Below the pieces are notes generated by a model. It was not told the origin of the DNA, searched no databases, and saw only the letters and a list, made by a program, of their open reading frames with translations. The position numbers and the translations under genes were made by a program. This document shows positions 10,660 to 22,600 of a stretch of 64,000 bases of DNA, piece after piece. This DNA is from Aquila chrysaetos chrysaetos (taxonomy: Eukaryota; Chordata; Aves; Accipitriformes; Accipitridae), in NCBI RefSeq assembly GCF_900496995.4, contig NC_044013.1, positions 43,599,554 through 43,663,553 of the forward strand, given 5' to 3'. Within the stretch, counting starts at the first letter, position 1. Every line of letters starts with the position of its first letter.

Positions 10660-13600
10660 GTAAGTGCCTGCGGGGCCCACGCGGGGAACAGAGCCCCCCA
10701 GGGCCGGCCCCTGCTACCCCACGGGAGCCGACCCCTCTGCCCCCCCCCGGGTCCGGCCTCTGCTGCCCGAAAGCAGCCCGCCGCCCTCACCCCCAGCCTG
10801 GGCCCTGCTGCCCCAGAGCCCCGGTCCCCGCCAGCCGCACAGGGCCCTCTCCAGCCTCGCTGGGCACCCAGCCCGCTTGCCCGCCTCGCGCAGGGCCATG
10901 CCGCAGACACCCTGGGCAGCGCTGGCCACCCGGGCCGCCCTCGCCACAGCATCTCCTTCGCCACCCGAGCGGGCAGCGCCCGAGCCCTGTCAAGGCGGTT
11001 CCACTCCCCCGCAGTGGACTGAAGCAGATCCTTCCTGCCGCCCCGTCCCTGAGGCGTTTCTGTGCAGCCCAGCTAGCCACCCAGTCCCAGATCCCAGGAA
11101 CGCGTGTTGCAGGTTTCACTCCCCAGTGGTCTTCAGGCACTGGTGCTAGGCGGCTGAACTTGCAGAAGGAGCTCTGTGCCAGTCGATCTCTCTTCATCCT
11201 AGGGGTTGTGCCGCTGCCAGGACCTGGGGCTCCCACAGACCCAACCCATCTTGCAAATTAGATGCAATTCTTTTGGGGCCAAAGATAAATAGGTGCTTAA
11301 CTGGCCCGCACATTTAGAATTGTGTCTTGCATTACCTAGTAACGATGGCAGTGGAGGCAGTGGACTGAATGACGGGACTTCTGTGTTCTCCAGCTCACTT
11401 CGCTGCTGGGGCTCTGAGGTACTTTGAGGAGTGTTGCTGAGTGGCATTCTTCGCCGGTGGTGCGGTCGGAAGCCGTGCATTGTCTGTTATGCGGAGATCG
11501 TAACAGGTTTTCAAATGCAATATCCTCCAATTCACATCCATCTTACTCCAGTGATGGTGATGGCACAACTCTTGCTTTCAGTGGAGTTATACCAGCATAA
11601 AATTGGAATAACCCAGTGAAGAGTTTGGTCTTCAATGTCTTGTAGTCTTCCTGGCAAAATGTGAAAGCTCAGTTTACAGTCTTTTAGCCTACTAGAGCTT
11701 TAGAGGCTATTCTAATGCTAAAACCAGTCCTTCTTCTGAGTGCCCTGTATTGCTCAGTGTATTTTCAAGTACAGGAAAATGTCGTGCACATTTATGAACA
11801 AAATTGCCAGCCAGTCTGGTTTACCTGTCTAAGTAATGTCAGCCCTGCCTTTCAGTTGAATGCTGGTGCTTTATAGAAAGAGGAATTCCCGACTGTTAGG
11901 CACTACTTTGATCAGTTCTAGGAAAGATAATTTGCCTAAAAAAATAAGTATGTCTTCAGTTTTCCAGTATTTGTAGGAATATTGTGTCATCAGTCTAATC
12001 TGGGAAATTACAGCATTTCACAATGGGAGAGTAACACTTGCATCATGACTGCTTTTCCAGCTCTCAGTGAGAAGGCAGGTCACTGTGTTTCTTGTCAACT
12101 GTACAGAGACACCAAAGAAACATTCTGTGACTGTTCCCATAAATCACAGGTAGATACAGGTATAGATACAGATATATATTTAATTCCAGATCTTTGGTTG
12201 TTTGAATTGGCTGAGGCTGCTGGAGTTAATTTATAAACATGGTTGTATTTTTGAACTTCACATAAATTATTTACTCTCCACTCTACAAAATCAGTGTTTC
12301 TTCTGTATTGTGAATTTTACTCACTTAGGGTTGTTTATCTGTCTTTCGTACTGGCAACAGATTAACCACAGTCAGTTCTAGCACTTAGTTACTGTGGCAC
12401 AGCATAAATTGTATCATGAGCTCACATCATATTTAATAAGGGAAGAGACATAAAGAGGATCTGTCTGATATCTTTTAGTCTCAGAAGAAATATCTTTTTC
12501 AAAACTTGTGCTGTAATTAATCTCCTGGAAACCTGAAGAAAAAAAAAATTCAAATAACTTACAAAGGCTTTTTTCTGGCTCTTAAGCTTCTCAAGAAAAT
12601 GAAGGAAAACACACCCCTATTTATAAATATCACCTTATGGCAATTTTTAAATGTCACTGTAACACCATTTATTTTTGCAATAAAGTCTCATTTGTTGTAT
12701 TAGAATAAAATCCTATAAACACATACTCTAAATATGAGCAAATTCTGAACTACAGAACACTGACTTAAGCTTTAAAACACTGTTTACTGTTGGCTAATGA
12801 ATGCTTGCTTCTCCTAACAATTTTGAAAGTACAAACCAAGGAAGGCTGGGTTACAGAAATGCCTGCTCAACAGTATAAAAAGACATGTTACAACATTTCT
12901 AATCTAGGGAATCCCCTTAGTAGGTAAGCACAGTATGATTTGGGAAACTACTTAATATCTGTATCGTGCTTAGTTGCCAAAAAAAAAAAAGGTAAGAGAG
13001 TTTTACTTTAAGAGTTACTTTAAAAAGTTAGAACTTTTAAATTATTCAGTGATATAGTTTCTGGGCTCAGGTGTGTTACTGGACACACCTCGAAGACTTG
13101 TGGATTTCAGACAAGCTAATCATCCACACTGGGAAGTTTGGCCATCCATTTAAAAATAATTAACTCAAAATAGAAATGCCCCAATCTGCAAACACTATTA
13201 AAAATTCTTGCCTCCTAGATGTGAAACCTGCTTACCTCAACTGCCAAGAAGTAATTGCACACTGCAAACTGTGTACTTACCTAGTTGTGGAAGGTTTGTT
13301 TTTCTCACGCCCTACATTTTGTGGGGGTGCATTACAACAAACACTGTGGTAAAAAAGATCTTTTTATGCAAGTGACTTCAGAACAAGGTTTAAAAGTACA
13401 AGTTCAAATCCTCATGTCTCTGCTACCTATTTGAGAATAACTTGCTAAGCTACAGACAATGGAATGTTTGGGCCCGTTATAAGAGCTACCAATCTGTTTC
13501 TTATCTTTAAGAATAGTTTTCTGTGCTTAAATGTGTCTTCCATTATGTTGCAGGAGGCCAAATGCGCATATATCATCATCATCATGGCTGTGTACTGGTG

Positions 13601-16600
13601 TACTGAAGTGATCCCACTGGCTGTTACCTCCCTCATGCCTGTGGTATTTTTCCCTCTGCTTGGAGTTCAGAGCTCTAAATCAGTAAGGAACTTGCTCAAT
13701 CCAGATCTGATACAGGGATATCTGTTGCTCTGATCCCCCATCAGTATTTAGTAAAAAAGTCTGATAGGAAAGTGCGCCAGTTCTGTGGTGCTGTTTTTGA
13801 ACATGTTGAGCAGTGTTCAGGGCTCCTGTATGGGAAGATGCTGAACTAAATACACATTTGCCCAAAATGTTAAGGGTGTGGGGCTTGAGGTGGTAGAGGG
13901 GAAGGTCCGTTTCTGGACCTGGATCCTGCTGGAGAGCATCCCACTAGTGCCAGCAGCTTGCGTGTTCATAACCCGTCCCATAAGAGAGCAGTGCTGACAC
14001 ATCCTCTGGGAGGTTTCAAAATGCATGGGACAAACTTCTTCTCACAGGATAGACAGCATGATGCCAGCAAGTACACTGTGTCCCCTCTAAAGCTTATTCT
14101 GGCTGTTTGTGCTAGGGCTTTTGTCCAAGGGAGAGAGGTTGTACTTAGGTACTATAGACCAGGTTCACTACTGGCCAAGAAGCTGGTAAGGGCAGGTGTG
14201 GTTACTAAAGGTGCTGAGAAATCCGTTTTGGAGCTCAGCATTTCTAGTACCTACACAGTGCTTTGAGCCCCTAACAATGTTTCATTTTGTACTTTATTAA
14301 CTCCTGATCATCCAAAAAGAAGGTTCATGATGTACAAAGAGCCCCTGCACCAGACAGTTCAGCACTTAAACAGGGGTCAAGGGTTCAGGAAACTGGAGGT
14401 AGCTCTGAGGCTACAACTGCCCCTTCTGCAGATGTTGGGATGGGGCCTGGTGCAGTAAACAGCTTTGAGAGGATGGAAGGCAAAATGTACTAGTGAAGCT
14501 GGCAAGAAGCAACATTGGGGCCCCTGACCTACCTTCTCTGTCTTTCAGGTGTGCTTGCAGTACCTAAATGACACAAACATGCTCTTCGTTGGAGGGCTGA
14601 TTGTTGCAATTTCTGTTGAACAATGGAATCTTCACAAAAGGATTGCGCTGCGGGTCCTGCTGATTCTTGGGGTGAAACCTGCACTGTAAGAGTATTACAT
14701 TAGTTCTTCCTTGCCTCTGTCAATTTAGCAGAGGCCTAGGGATGGTGTTTAAAAGTCAGCAGAGAAGGGAACCTTCAAGAACCTTTTTAGCTGCACTTGT
14801 ACAGAGTTTCCAGAGGTGAAGTCTGGCAGCAGGAACAGTTTATTTGTCCTTTAGCCAAAACAAGCATCTGGCTAAATTCTAGATGCTTGCCATTGGGGAC
14901 AAAATGATGACAGACTTAATCATGCACAGACTAAGGAGCTAAATGGCTTTCTGGGATTCCTTCAGTGAAGGTGGCAGAGCTGTCCTAGAAGGGAATCTGG
15001 CCCTGCTTTGTATTACTGGATACTACACACACCTCTGTCTGGGCTCTGCTCTCTAAATTACAGTGACTACAAAGCCTTCTCCTCTGCCTGTTCCTCTCTT
15101 TTCAGCCTCATGCTGGGATTTATGATAGTCACTGCCTTCCTCTCCATGTGGATAAGTAACACAGCCACCACTGCTATGATGGTTCCCATTGTCCAGGCTG
15201 TCCTGGATCAAATGGACAACACAGAGTATGATGTGACCATGATGGAACAGGCAACCGGGCAAACAAATACAGTGATTGAGCTGGAAGAAAAGAATGCATC
15301 AGATCCCACTTCAGTGCATGGTAAGGGCCTACTCAGCAGTGAGTTGATTCTAATGAACTTGCTATGCTCAGAGCTCCCTCACCTAGAAGGAGTTCTCTGT
15401 ACCTTTTCCAAGTAAAGAGGATGGTAACCTGACTGAAAATCCCTAAATACATGACATTTAGATTTTACAAAATGGCTTCCAATTTTAGTGGCTGCCATTT
15501 TGTTATGCTTAATGCTAGATCCCATGCAGATTGTTATGTTCTTTCCTTCAAGGTGGGGTCATCCTCCCATAGTTTCCCTAGATTTAACTGCCTGCTCAGA
15601 GAAGTGAAAAGCTTATCCTGTGGGAAATATCATCCAACCCTGCAGCGTCCCACTTTCTAAATCTTGTGATTATCAGTGGGGTTCCGCTTCTAAGCCATGT
15701 AGGAATGTTTGAAAAATTTTGTGCAAATTCAACCTGTTTTGGTTCTGGAGTTATAAATACCTCTTTATTGCCCAGATTGTATGTGGAGGTGGGGAGAAGA
15801 AAGAGGAATACTTTAAAAGCTACATCGAAAAGAGAAGCTGGTGTGACTCACAGTAGACAAACTATTCTTTTGAACACTTTAAAGTGTGATCTTACCCTGA
15901 CTCTTGACTCCACAAGGTCCTTCTCTCAATGCTGTGGTTCTGCAGTAGCTTTCACCCAATTTGAACCATGCGCACAAACTCAGTCCCTCTGATTTCACTG
16001 CTCTGCTGTGCTGTTACAGAGGGCTATATTATTAAATACCATTAAAGATCAGATCTGTGGTGCCTTTCTTTTTCAGAGGAGGAAGGATTGTCTTGGGGAT
16101 TTTCATAGAGATGTGATTTCACTGAATTAGCAAGTTGATCTGCCATGATTCTCTGTGTGACTGTGTGCAAGAACGAGTGCAAATGTTGGTAGTGCATACA
16201 GTGTGCCACATTTCAAGCCTTCTGCCTGAGACACACCATGCACATTTTCTGGCTTACATGTCCATGGAAGACACAGTGTAGAAGAAGGGTGTTTATGTGT
16301 GCCAGACACTGCTCTGTTATGAGATTGATTCATAACTGCTGTATTTCTTTGGACCTTGGAGGTATAGTTTAGATACAACCGTGATCTCTGCTTTTTGGTT
16401 GCTTCATTTCTTACCTCACTTGTGAAGGGAGAATGCACTATGATTGTGCAAAGCTCAGACACCATGTTTATGTAAGATGTGCAAGCCCTCAAGGTTGCCA
16501 GTTGGTCACAGAGTGCTCTGTAAAGTTGCTCATTTCTAGCTTCCAAACAATTGTACTAAAGGTAAGTTTTCATATTTGCAAATGCTCTTTTTAGTGTTGA

Positions 16601-19600
16601 TTCTTGACTCCCCAAATCAGACTTCTGCTCTAAGACCAGTAATAATTTGATGGTTTTCTGTCCACTTAGAAGGATCTGCTTGGCTTTGCTGACTAATTTA
16701 TTTTAATGTGTAGTGAGGGTAAAAAATGTGTGCAGAAAATACCCTTTGCTATTGTTGAGTTGGTTGTAATTGCCGTAAATTCATTGTCCTGCTCCATTAG
16801 TCCAGTCAGACTTCAAGATTAGACTCTGAACCTCAGAAAACAATGGACACAGCAGCAAAATTTCACAGCTGATGTAAACTGACATAACATATTGATCTTA
16901 ATAGTTATGCCAGGCAAGATTTTGGTTTTGGGTGGGTTTTTTTCTGCCCATATTCACAGCTGTTAAAGCTAGTTGGGTTCTTACTGTGGTATTGGAATGG
17001 TTCCAGTGACTACAATATCTGGCTGGTGGTAAGCCTCTCTGTGAAACAGGGAATTACTGCTGAGAGACTGCGGCACTGATATGGACAACAGCATCCTTGG
17101 ATCATGTAGACCCAGACTGTCAACCTCTCTCTTCAGCTCCTCATGAACATGAGTCCAAAGTATTTAGGGACATATCTGTGTTTTTTTGAATTAAAATAAA
17201 TGGCATACGCAAACTGGAAGCACTGAGCCTGCAGACTCTGTCATGAACTCTCTGCCTCCCTAACTTGACCTGAGGCAAGCTGTGTTCTTTGTGTCTAGTC
17301 ATAAGCAATGGACAAGTCCCTGATGACCCCAGATCTTCTGAGGAAAAGAAAATGAGGAAGCGTATATGTAAGGGAATGACACTTTGTGTATGCTATGCTG
17401 CCAGCATTGGAGGGACTGCAACACTCACTGGAACAGGACCAAACATGGTATTGAAAGGCCAGATGAATCAGTGAGTCATTCTTGCTTTTTCTTTTACTTA
17501 TACTATCTTACTGTTTCTGTGACCAACCAACTAGTCTTAGGTCACAGTTTCAGTTGCAAACTGTAAGCAATAACCAATCAATGAATTGAGGGTGAGGAAT
17601 GTGTACGAAGTGATGGGCCTCATTTTTCTGCTTCAGCCTTTTTTTGGGCAGCTATGTGCTGGTATTATAGGTCTCCTGAGAAACTTGGAAGTACTTGCTG
17701 GTAATTGGCAGACAGCTGGTTGATCATGAGATACTGGTTCTTCTGCCTCCTCTTTTATGCAGCATATCAGCAGAGGAACTGCAGTGAAGAGCATCGGAAG
17801 AATGTATGATTAATTCTTCTCATAAGCACACTGAAGAGCATGAAAAATAGCTTAGCCTCTCCTATAATATTATTCTTCCATGCTGTAGCTGTGGAAACTG
17901 TGCAGATACTGTTGTAAAGGAAAGGACTTATCCACAAAATACTCTCTTTGCTAAACTGAGTTTGGGAATTGATTTAAATGCAACCTGATCAACACTGAAA
18001 ATATTGCAGACTCTACAACAGTCTCTCAAGATTGGTTCCTTCTGTTGGGAGTACTTCAGCCTCAGCTGCCACATTACCTGTTGGTTTTAATACCCAGCTG
18101 GAAATTTGCTATTGATATTTTTCCTCCAGTCATTATTGGTGGATGCAGGGAAGAACAAAAATTGCTGCTCTTAAAACACTGCCTTCATTCTTTTAAGCCA
18201 ACTAGCAACTTTGTCTTTGATTGAAGTGAGCAGAAGTGCAGCTATTAATTTCAGGAAAGACAGTTCTTGCTCTCTTATTAGAATGCATGGGGAGAAAGAA
18301 AGAACATCCCATCTTGGAATAAATGAGCAGGCATGTTGGAAGTGAAAGGTACCTAGAATGTGTGGGAGATCTTTCAGCAGCACTTGCCTTACTGAGACCT
18401 AAAATATCAACATGAGCTCCTATATGAGCTCTTATATGCCTTAAAATAACATACAGGAAAAACTGAAGATCACTTAAGTTCTGCTCTGAAATCCAGGCTG
18501 CCTTCCTATTGACTTCAGTTAGGCTATGGATGTTTGCCTATGAATACTTGTAATGGTTGTCCTAGATTTACATGTATAATTGTCACTATTAGCACATATT
18601 TAAGGCAGAGTAGGTTACTAAATGTTTTGACATTCATACAGAAAGCTTTTTTCTTTTCTTTTCAGGTTATACCCTAACAATAATGATATTGTGAATTTTG
18701 CTTCCTGGTTTGGGTTTGCTTTCCCAAACATGATTTTGATGTTGGTACTAGCTTGGCTTTGGTTACAGTGCTCCTTCATGGGACTCAAGTGAGTATTTAA
18801 CTACATGATATTGTGTAAGCCCCTCAGCTAATGCAGATCAGCTTACTAAAAAATCTGGATAAAACAAATGCACTGACAAGTTATTAATTTTGTAGCAAAG
18901 AGCAGTTCCCTTTCACAGCAACTTTTGAGGTCTGGAAACCTTTTGTGTTCATGGGAGTTGCACTAAGGCAAAAGCTTTATACATTCTTAATGTTCAGACA
19001 GAATTGCCTTTTTATTTTTCAATTTCACATCTGTGAATTTCAATCCTAGGAGAGCCAGCATATCTGTTTTGCTACCCTTGATTCAAAACTGAGTTTTTCA
19101 TCTCAGGTTGCTCCAAATTGGACAGAGACTTACATCCATTCATAGACCCCATTCTTCTGTGAGAGCTGGCATGTCCCCATGAAATACTTTGACACTGTTG
19201 TAATTTCTTTGTTCCTGGCCTCTGCTGTAGTCTGTGTCTGTCCCCAGGAGTGACAGTTTCAGAGTAGCAAGCATGTTAAATCCCTCTGGTATGTTAATAC
19301 TTACAGTACGTTCTCCCTTTTTCTTAAAGCTTTAAAAAAAGCTGGGGCTGTGGGACAGAAAGAACTGCTAAAGAAAAAGCTGCATACAACGTGCTGAAGG
19401 CAGAAATGAAGAAATTGGGCCCCATCTCTTATGCTGAATTCAATGTCCTCTTAATGTTTGTTTTGCTGGTTCTCTTGTGGTTTTCCAGACACCCAGGCTT
19501 TGTAAAAGGCTGGGCCACCAGGCTCTTCCCAGAAGGAGAAAAGTAAGTTTTTAGTTTTTTTTTCATCCTGTACCCTCTTGGTTGTGAATCAGATTCCCTT

Positions 19601-22600
19601 GCTCTTTCATTCCCTTTTGAGTGCAGGGTCATTCATTCCACCCTTATCTGAATTCACATGTTTGCTGGGACTGATCCTATCGCTTGTGTGTAAGATCACC
19701 AGTGGATCTATTGTTTGACAGTTTGTACTGCAATGAAGTCTGGAGACTGGGACTTGGAGCAAGCTGAACCTCCTGAAGAAAGAGAAAATTCTGTAATGCT
19801 GGTCTCAGTCACACTGATGTACACATTAGTATTTTGTTTGTATGAGCACCAATCCATTGCGGTGTCATTTGAATATTTGGTAATATCACCTCTAAACAAT
19901 AGCTTAGAACTCACTGGGAAGTTGATTTGGTGCTTTGAATGGCTTCTTTGCACAATGTCTGTGGCATATTAAGAACATAAAATGCATGATGGGACTATCC
20001 TTCAGGCTATTTCTTTACACATCTTTCTTTGAGATACAACTTGAATCTTGGCTTCACCATGGAGAAGGAACCCTGCTTCCAGGAGCTGTTGTCATCTGTG
20101 ACTCTGGTTATTAATGTGTATTGTAGCTAGTTTCTTTTATTACTGCATTTGTGTTGTGGCAGGTCTGAGAGACCTCAGTCATGAACTAATGACCCATTTT
20201 GCTAATGTACAAGCCCCAAACAGGATGACAAAGAGCAATGACTGCAATGCTGGAAGGCAGCCATCTTCTAGGATAAAGATGTTTATTTTCTAAGCTATAT
20301 TCTCTTTTCTTCTTTAGGTATATCACTGATTCTGCTCCTGCTGTGTTTATTGCCCTGCTACTGTTTATCCTTCCTGCTAATAAACCCAAATTCATAGGCT
20401 GGAATCCAAGCATGTCTGACCCTGAACAGACTGAAGAAGGTATTTAAAAGAGGAATTGTAACATTGTGAAACAGTTAGCCACCTCCAGCTAACATGGCAG
20501 AAACATATACTGGATTTGCATGCAGTTCTTCAGGGTAGCTCACCCCCCCTCACTTCTTGGGCAGGGCTGGGGCACAGTACCTGCTCATGTGTTTTACCCT
20601 TAGCCTGTGCAGCCTGTTAGGTCTTTCCCTAATATCTTCTAGAAAAGGAGGCAAAATGTCTTCATTCTCCTAAAACATGTTCTGCTTTTCATTTCTCACT
20701 TCAGATATAAAAAAGCCATTTTTATCAGCCCCGCTGCTAGACTGGAATGTGGTTCAGAGGAAGATGCCCTGGAGCATTGTGCTGCTGCTGGGAGGAGGTT
20801 TTGCTTTGGCTGATGCAAGCGCAGTATGTCCTGACATCTGTTTTTCTCTGTCTCAAAGGCGAACTTCCCTGGTTTGTTATCTAGTCCTGTATTACTGGGC
20901 ATGCACCCAAAGCCAAACCCAGTAGAGATGTTCAGATCTGGTGGCAGATCCAAATTAGCAAAAACTGGGAGGAGACCTGAATGTTTGTGCCTCTTTTTCA
21001 GGAATTTATATGCTCTGACCAAATTTCTTCAATTTATCTTACCTCTTGGAGGCTGCTGAGTAGTTTGGGATCTTCACTGGCTGGACAGACCAGAAAAGCA
21101 GCCTTTCTTATTTCTGTTATCTTCCCGATCCCAGCCCTGTCTAGAAAAATAGAAGTATAGATAACACTTGTAAGATTTTCAGAACCATTTGAGGTTTGTT
21201 TAAAGGATATATATCTTCAGATTTAAACCAAACCACTACTGAAGTGGTCAGGAGGAAAATCATTGTGGTTAGATATCTTCCAAAATTGTGTACAGTAGGG
21301 TTTCTTGAACTTCTTGTCAGTGGCTGTTGCCACGCACTGTACTGCATTCCATAAGCCCATGGTTTGATCCTCTGTTCATAAATACACAGAAAAGGCAGCT
21401 AAATTCCCAAAACAGGAAAGAATCTTGAGGTGAACCGTATTGCTTCCTTCATCACTGCTAAGATGCATCTAAATCAAAGCAAGCCTTAGCTATCAACAGT
21501 GCCATGCTTTGGGGAAATTCATATTCAGATCTAAGTTTTGCGGCTAGGTAGTTTTAAACCATGGGGCAAATTAAAGCTCTAGGGCTTTACATTCATCTAC
21601 ATACATCACACATACATTATTAAAGCTCCAGAGCATTAGAAGCCATCAAGTCAAAGGTTTTGTAAGCTGTTTGAGTCAATCACTGCCTATGTTCCTATGA
21701 TAGAGCATTCATACAGCATCAGCATCTTCGGAAACCTTTGAAAAACATGCCAGGTAACTTCTGAGTGATACATTAAGCATTTGCAATCATCTCAGCAATA
21801 ATTGTTTCTGTTTAGCAAAAACCCATAATTTTGTAACCAAAGTGTGAGCAAGTATTTGAGTTCCAGAAAAATCAGGAAAGTGGGACTCAGTATTATGTCT
21901 AGTTGGCAAGGAATTTCTTTTAGTGTTTGTGACAGATCATTGTACTTTCCCGGATGGTATTTATATAATTCAGGAGTCATTTAGCATTATTTGGTAGAAA
22001 TGTTACACATGACAAGTTCCCTGTTCATGAGCTAGGGGTTCTAAGCCTCACTAAACCCCACCTTTTTTTCTTGTCAGAACTCTGGGCTCTCAGCTTGGCT
22101 GGGTCACCAAATGACTCCACTAGGATCTATCCCACCATGGGCCATTGCAACAGTACTTTCACTTATTATAGCTGTCTTCACCGAATGCACCAGTAATGTT
22201 GCCACAGCCACCCTCTTCCTACCTGTCTTTTCATCCATGGTAAGATTACTTCCATCCTGTTATCCTATCAACTGTGATATCAGAGTTAAACTGACAGTCT
22301 CTAGTGGCAAAGCAATATCGTAGTTATTGCCTTGAAAGTTGCTCTGATGTTAATCTGAAAGCCAGTCTGAAAGAGTCCATCTGACAGTATTCCATAATGG
22401 CTAGTGATTTTAGCTGGTGTTCACTGCTATGTTTGTAGCATCATATGTAGATAGAAAGGGGGAATGCAAACTTTCTCCTATCTGCCCTACCTATATGCCT
22501 GAAGTCTGAGAACCAGCTTCTTGGGGGAAGAAGCTAATTCAGGATGCCTATCCCATGGCACCCTCACTGGAAAGGAAGCCAGTTCAAGCCTTCTGTAAGG

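Noticed and set aside
10030-11261. Long open frames on both strands around SLC13A5 exon 1 (up to 231 codons)
   Set aside because: They follow from very high G+C and a 54-bp (multiple of three) repeat. They are Pro/Arg/Ala-rich without domains, and the real coding part is the 35-codon exon 1.
13400-13420. GTTCAAATCC resembling a tRNA B box
   Set aside because: No A box or cloverleaf arms could be built around it.
16127-16546. 139-codon minus-strand open frame in SLC13A5 intron 4
   Set aside because: No recognised family, no promoter or splice context; probably chance.
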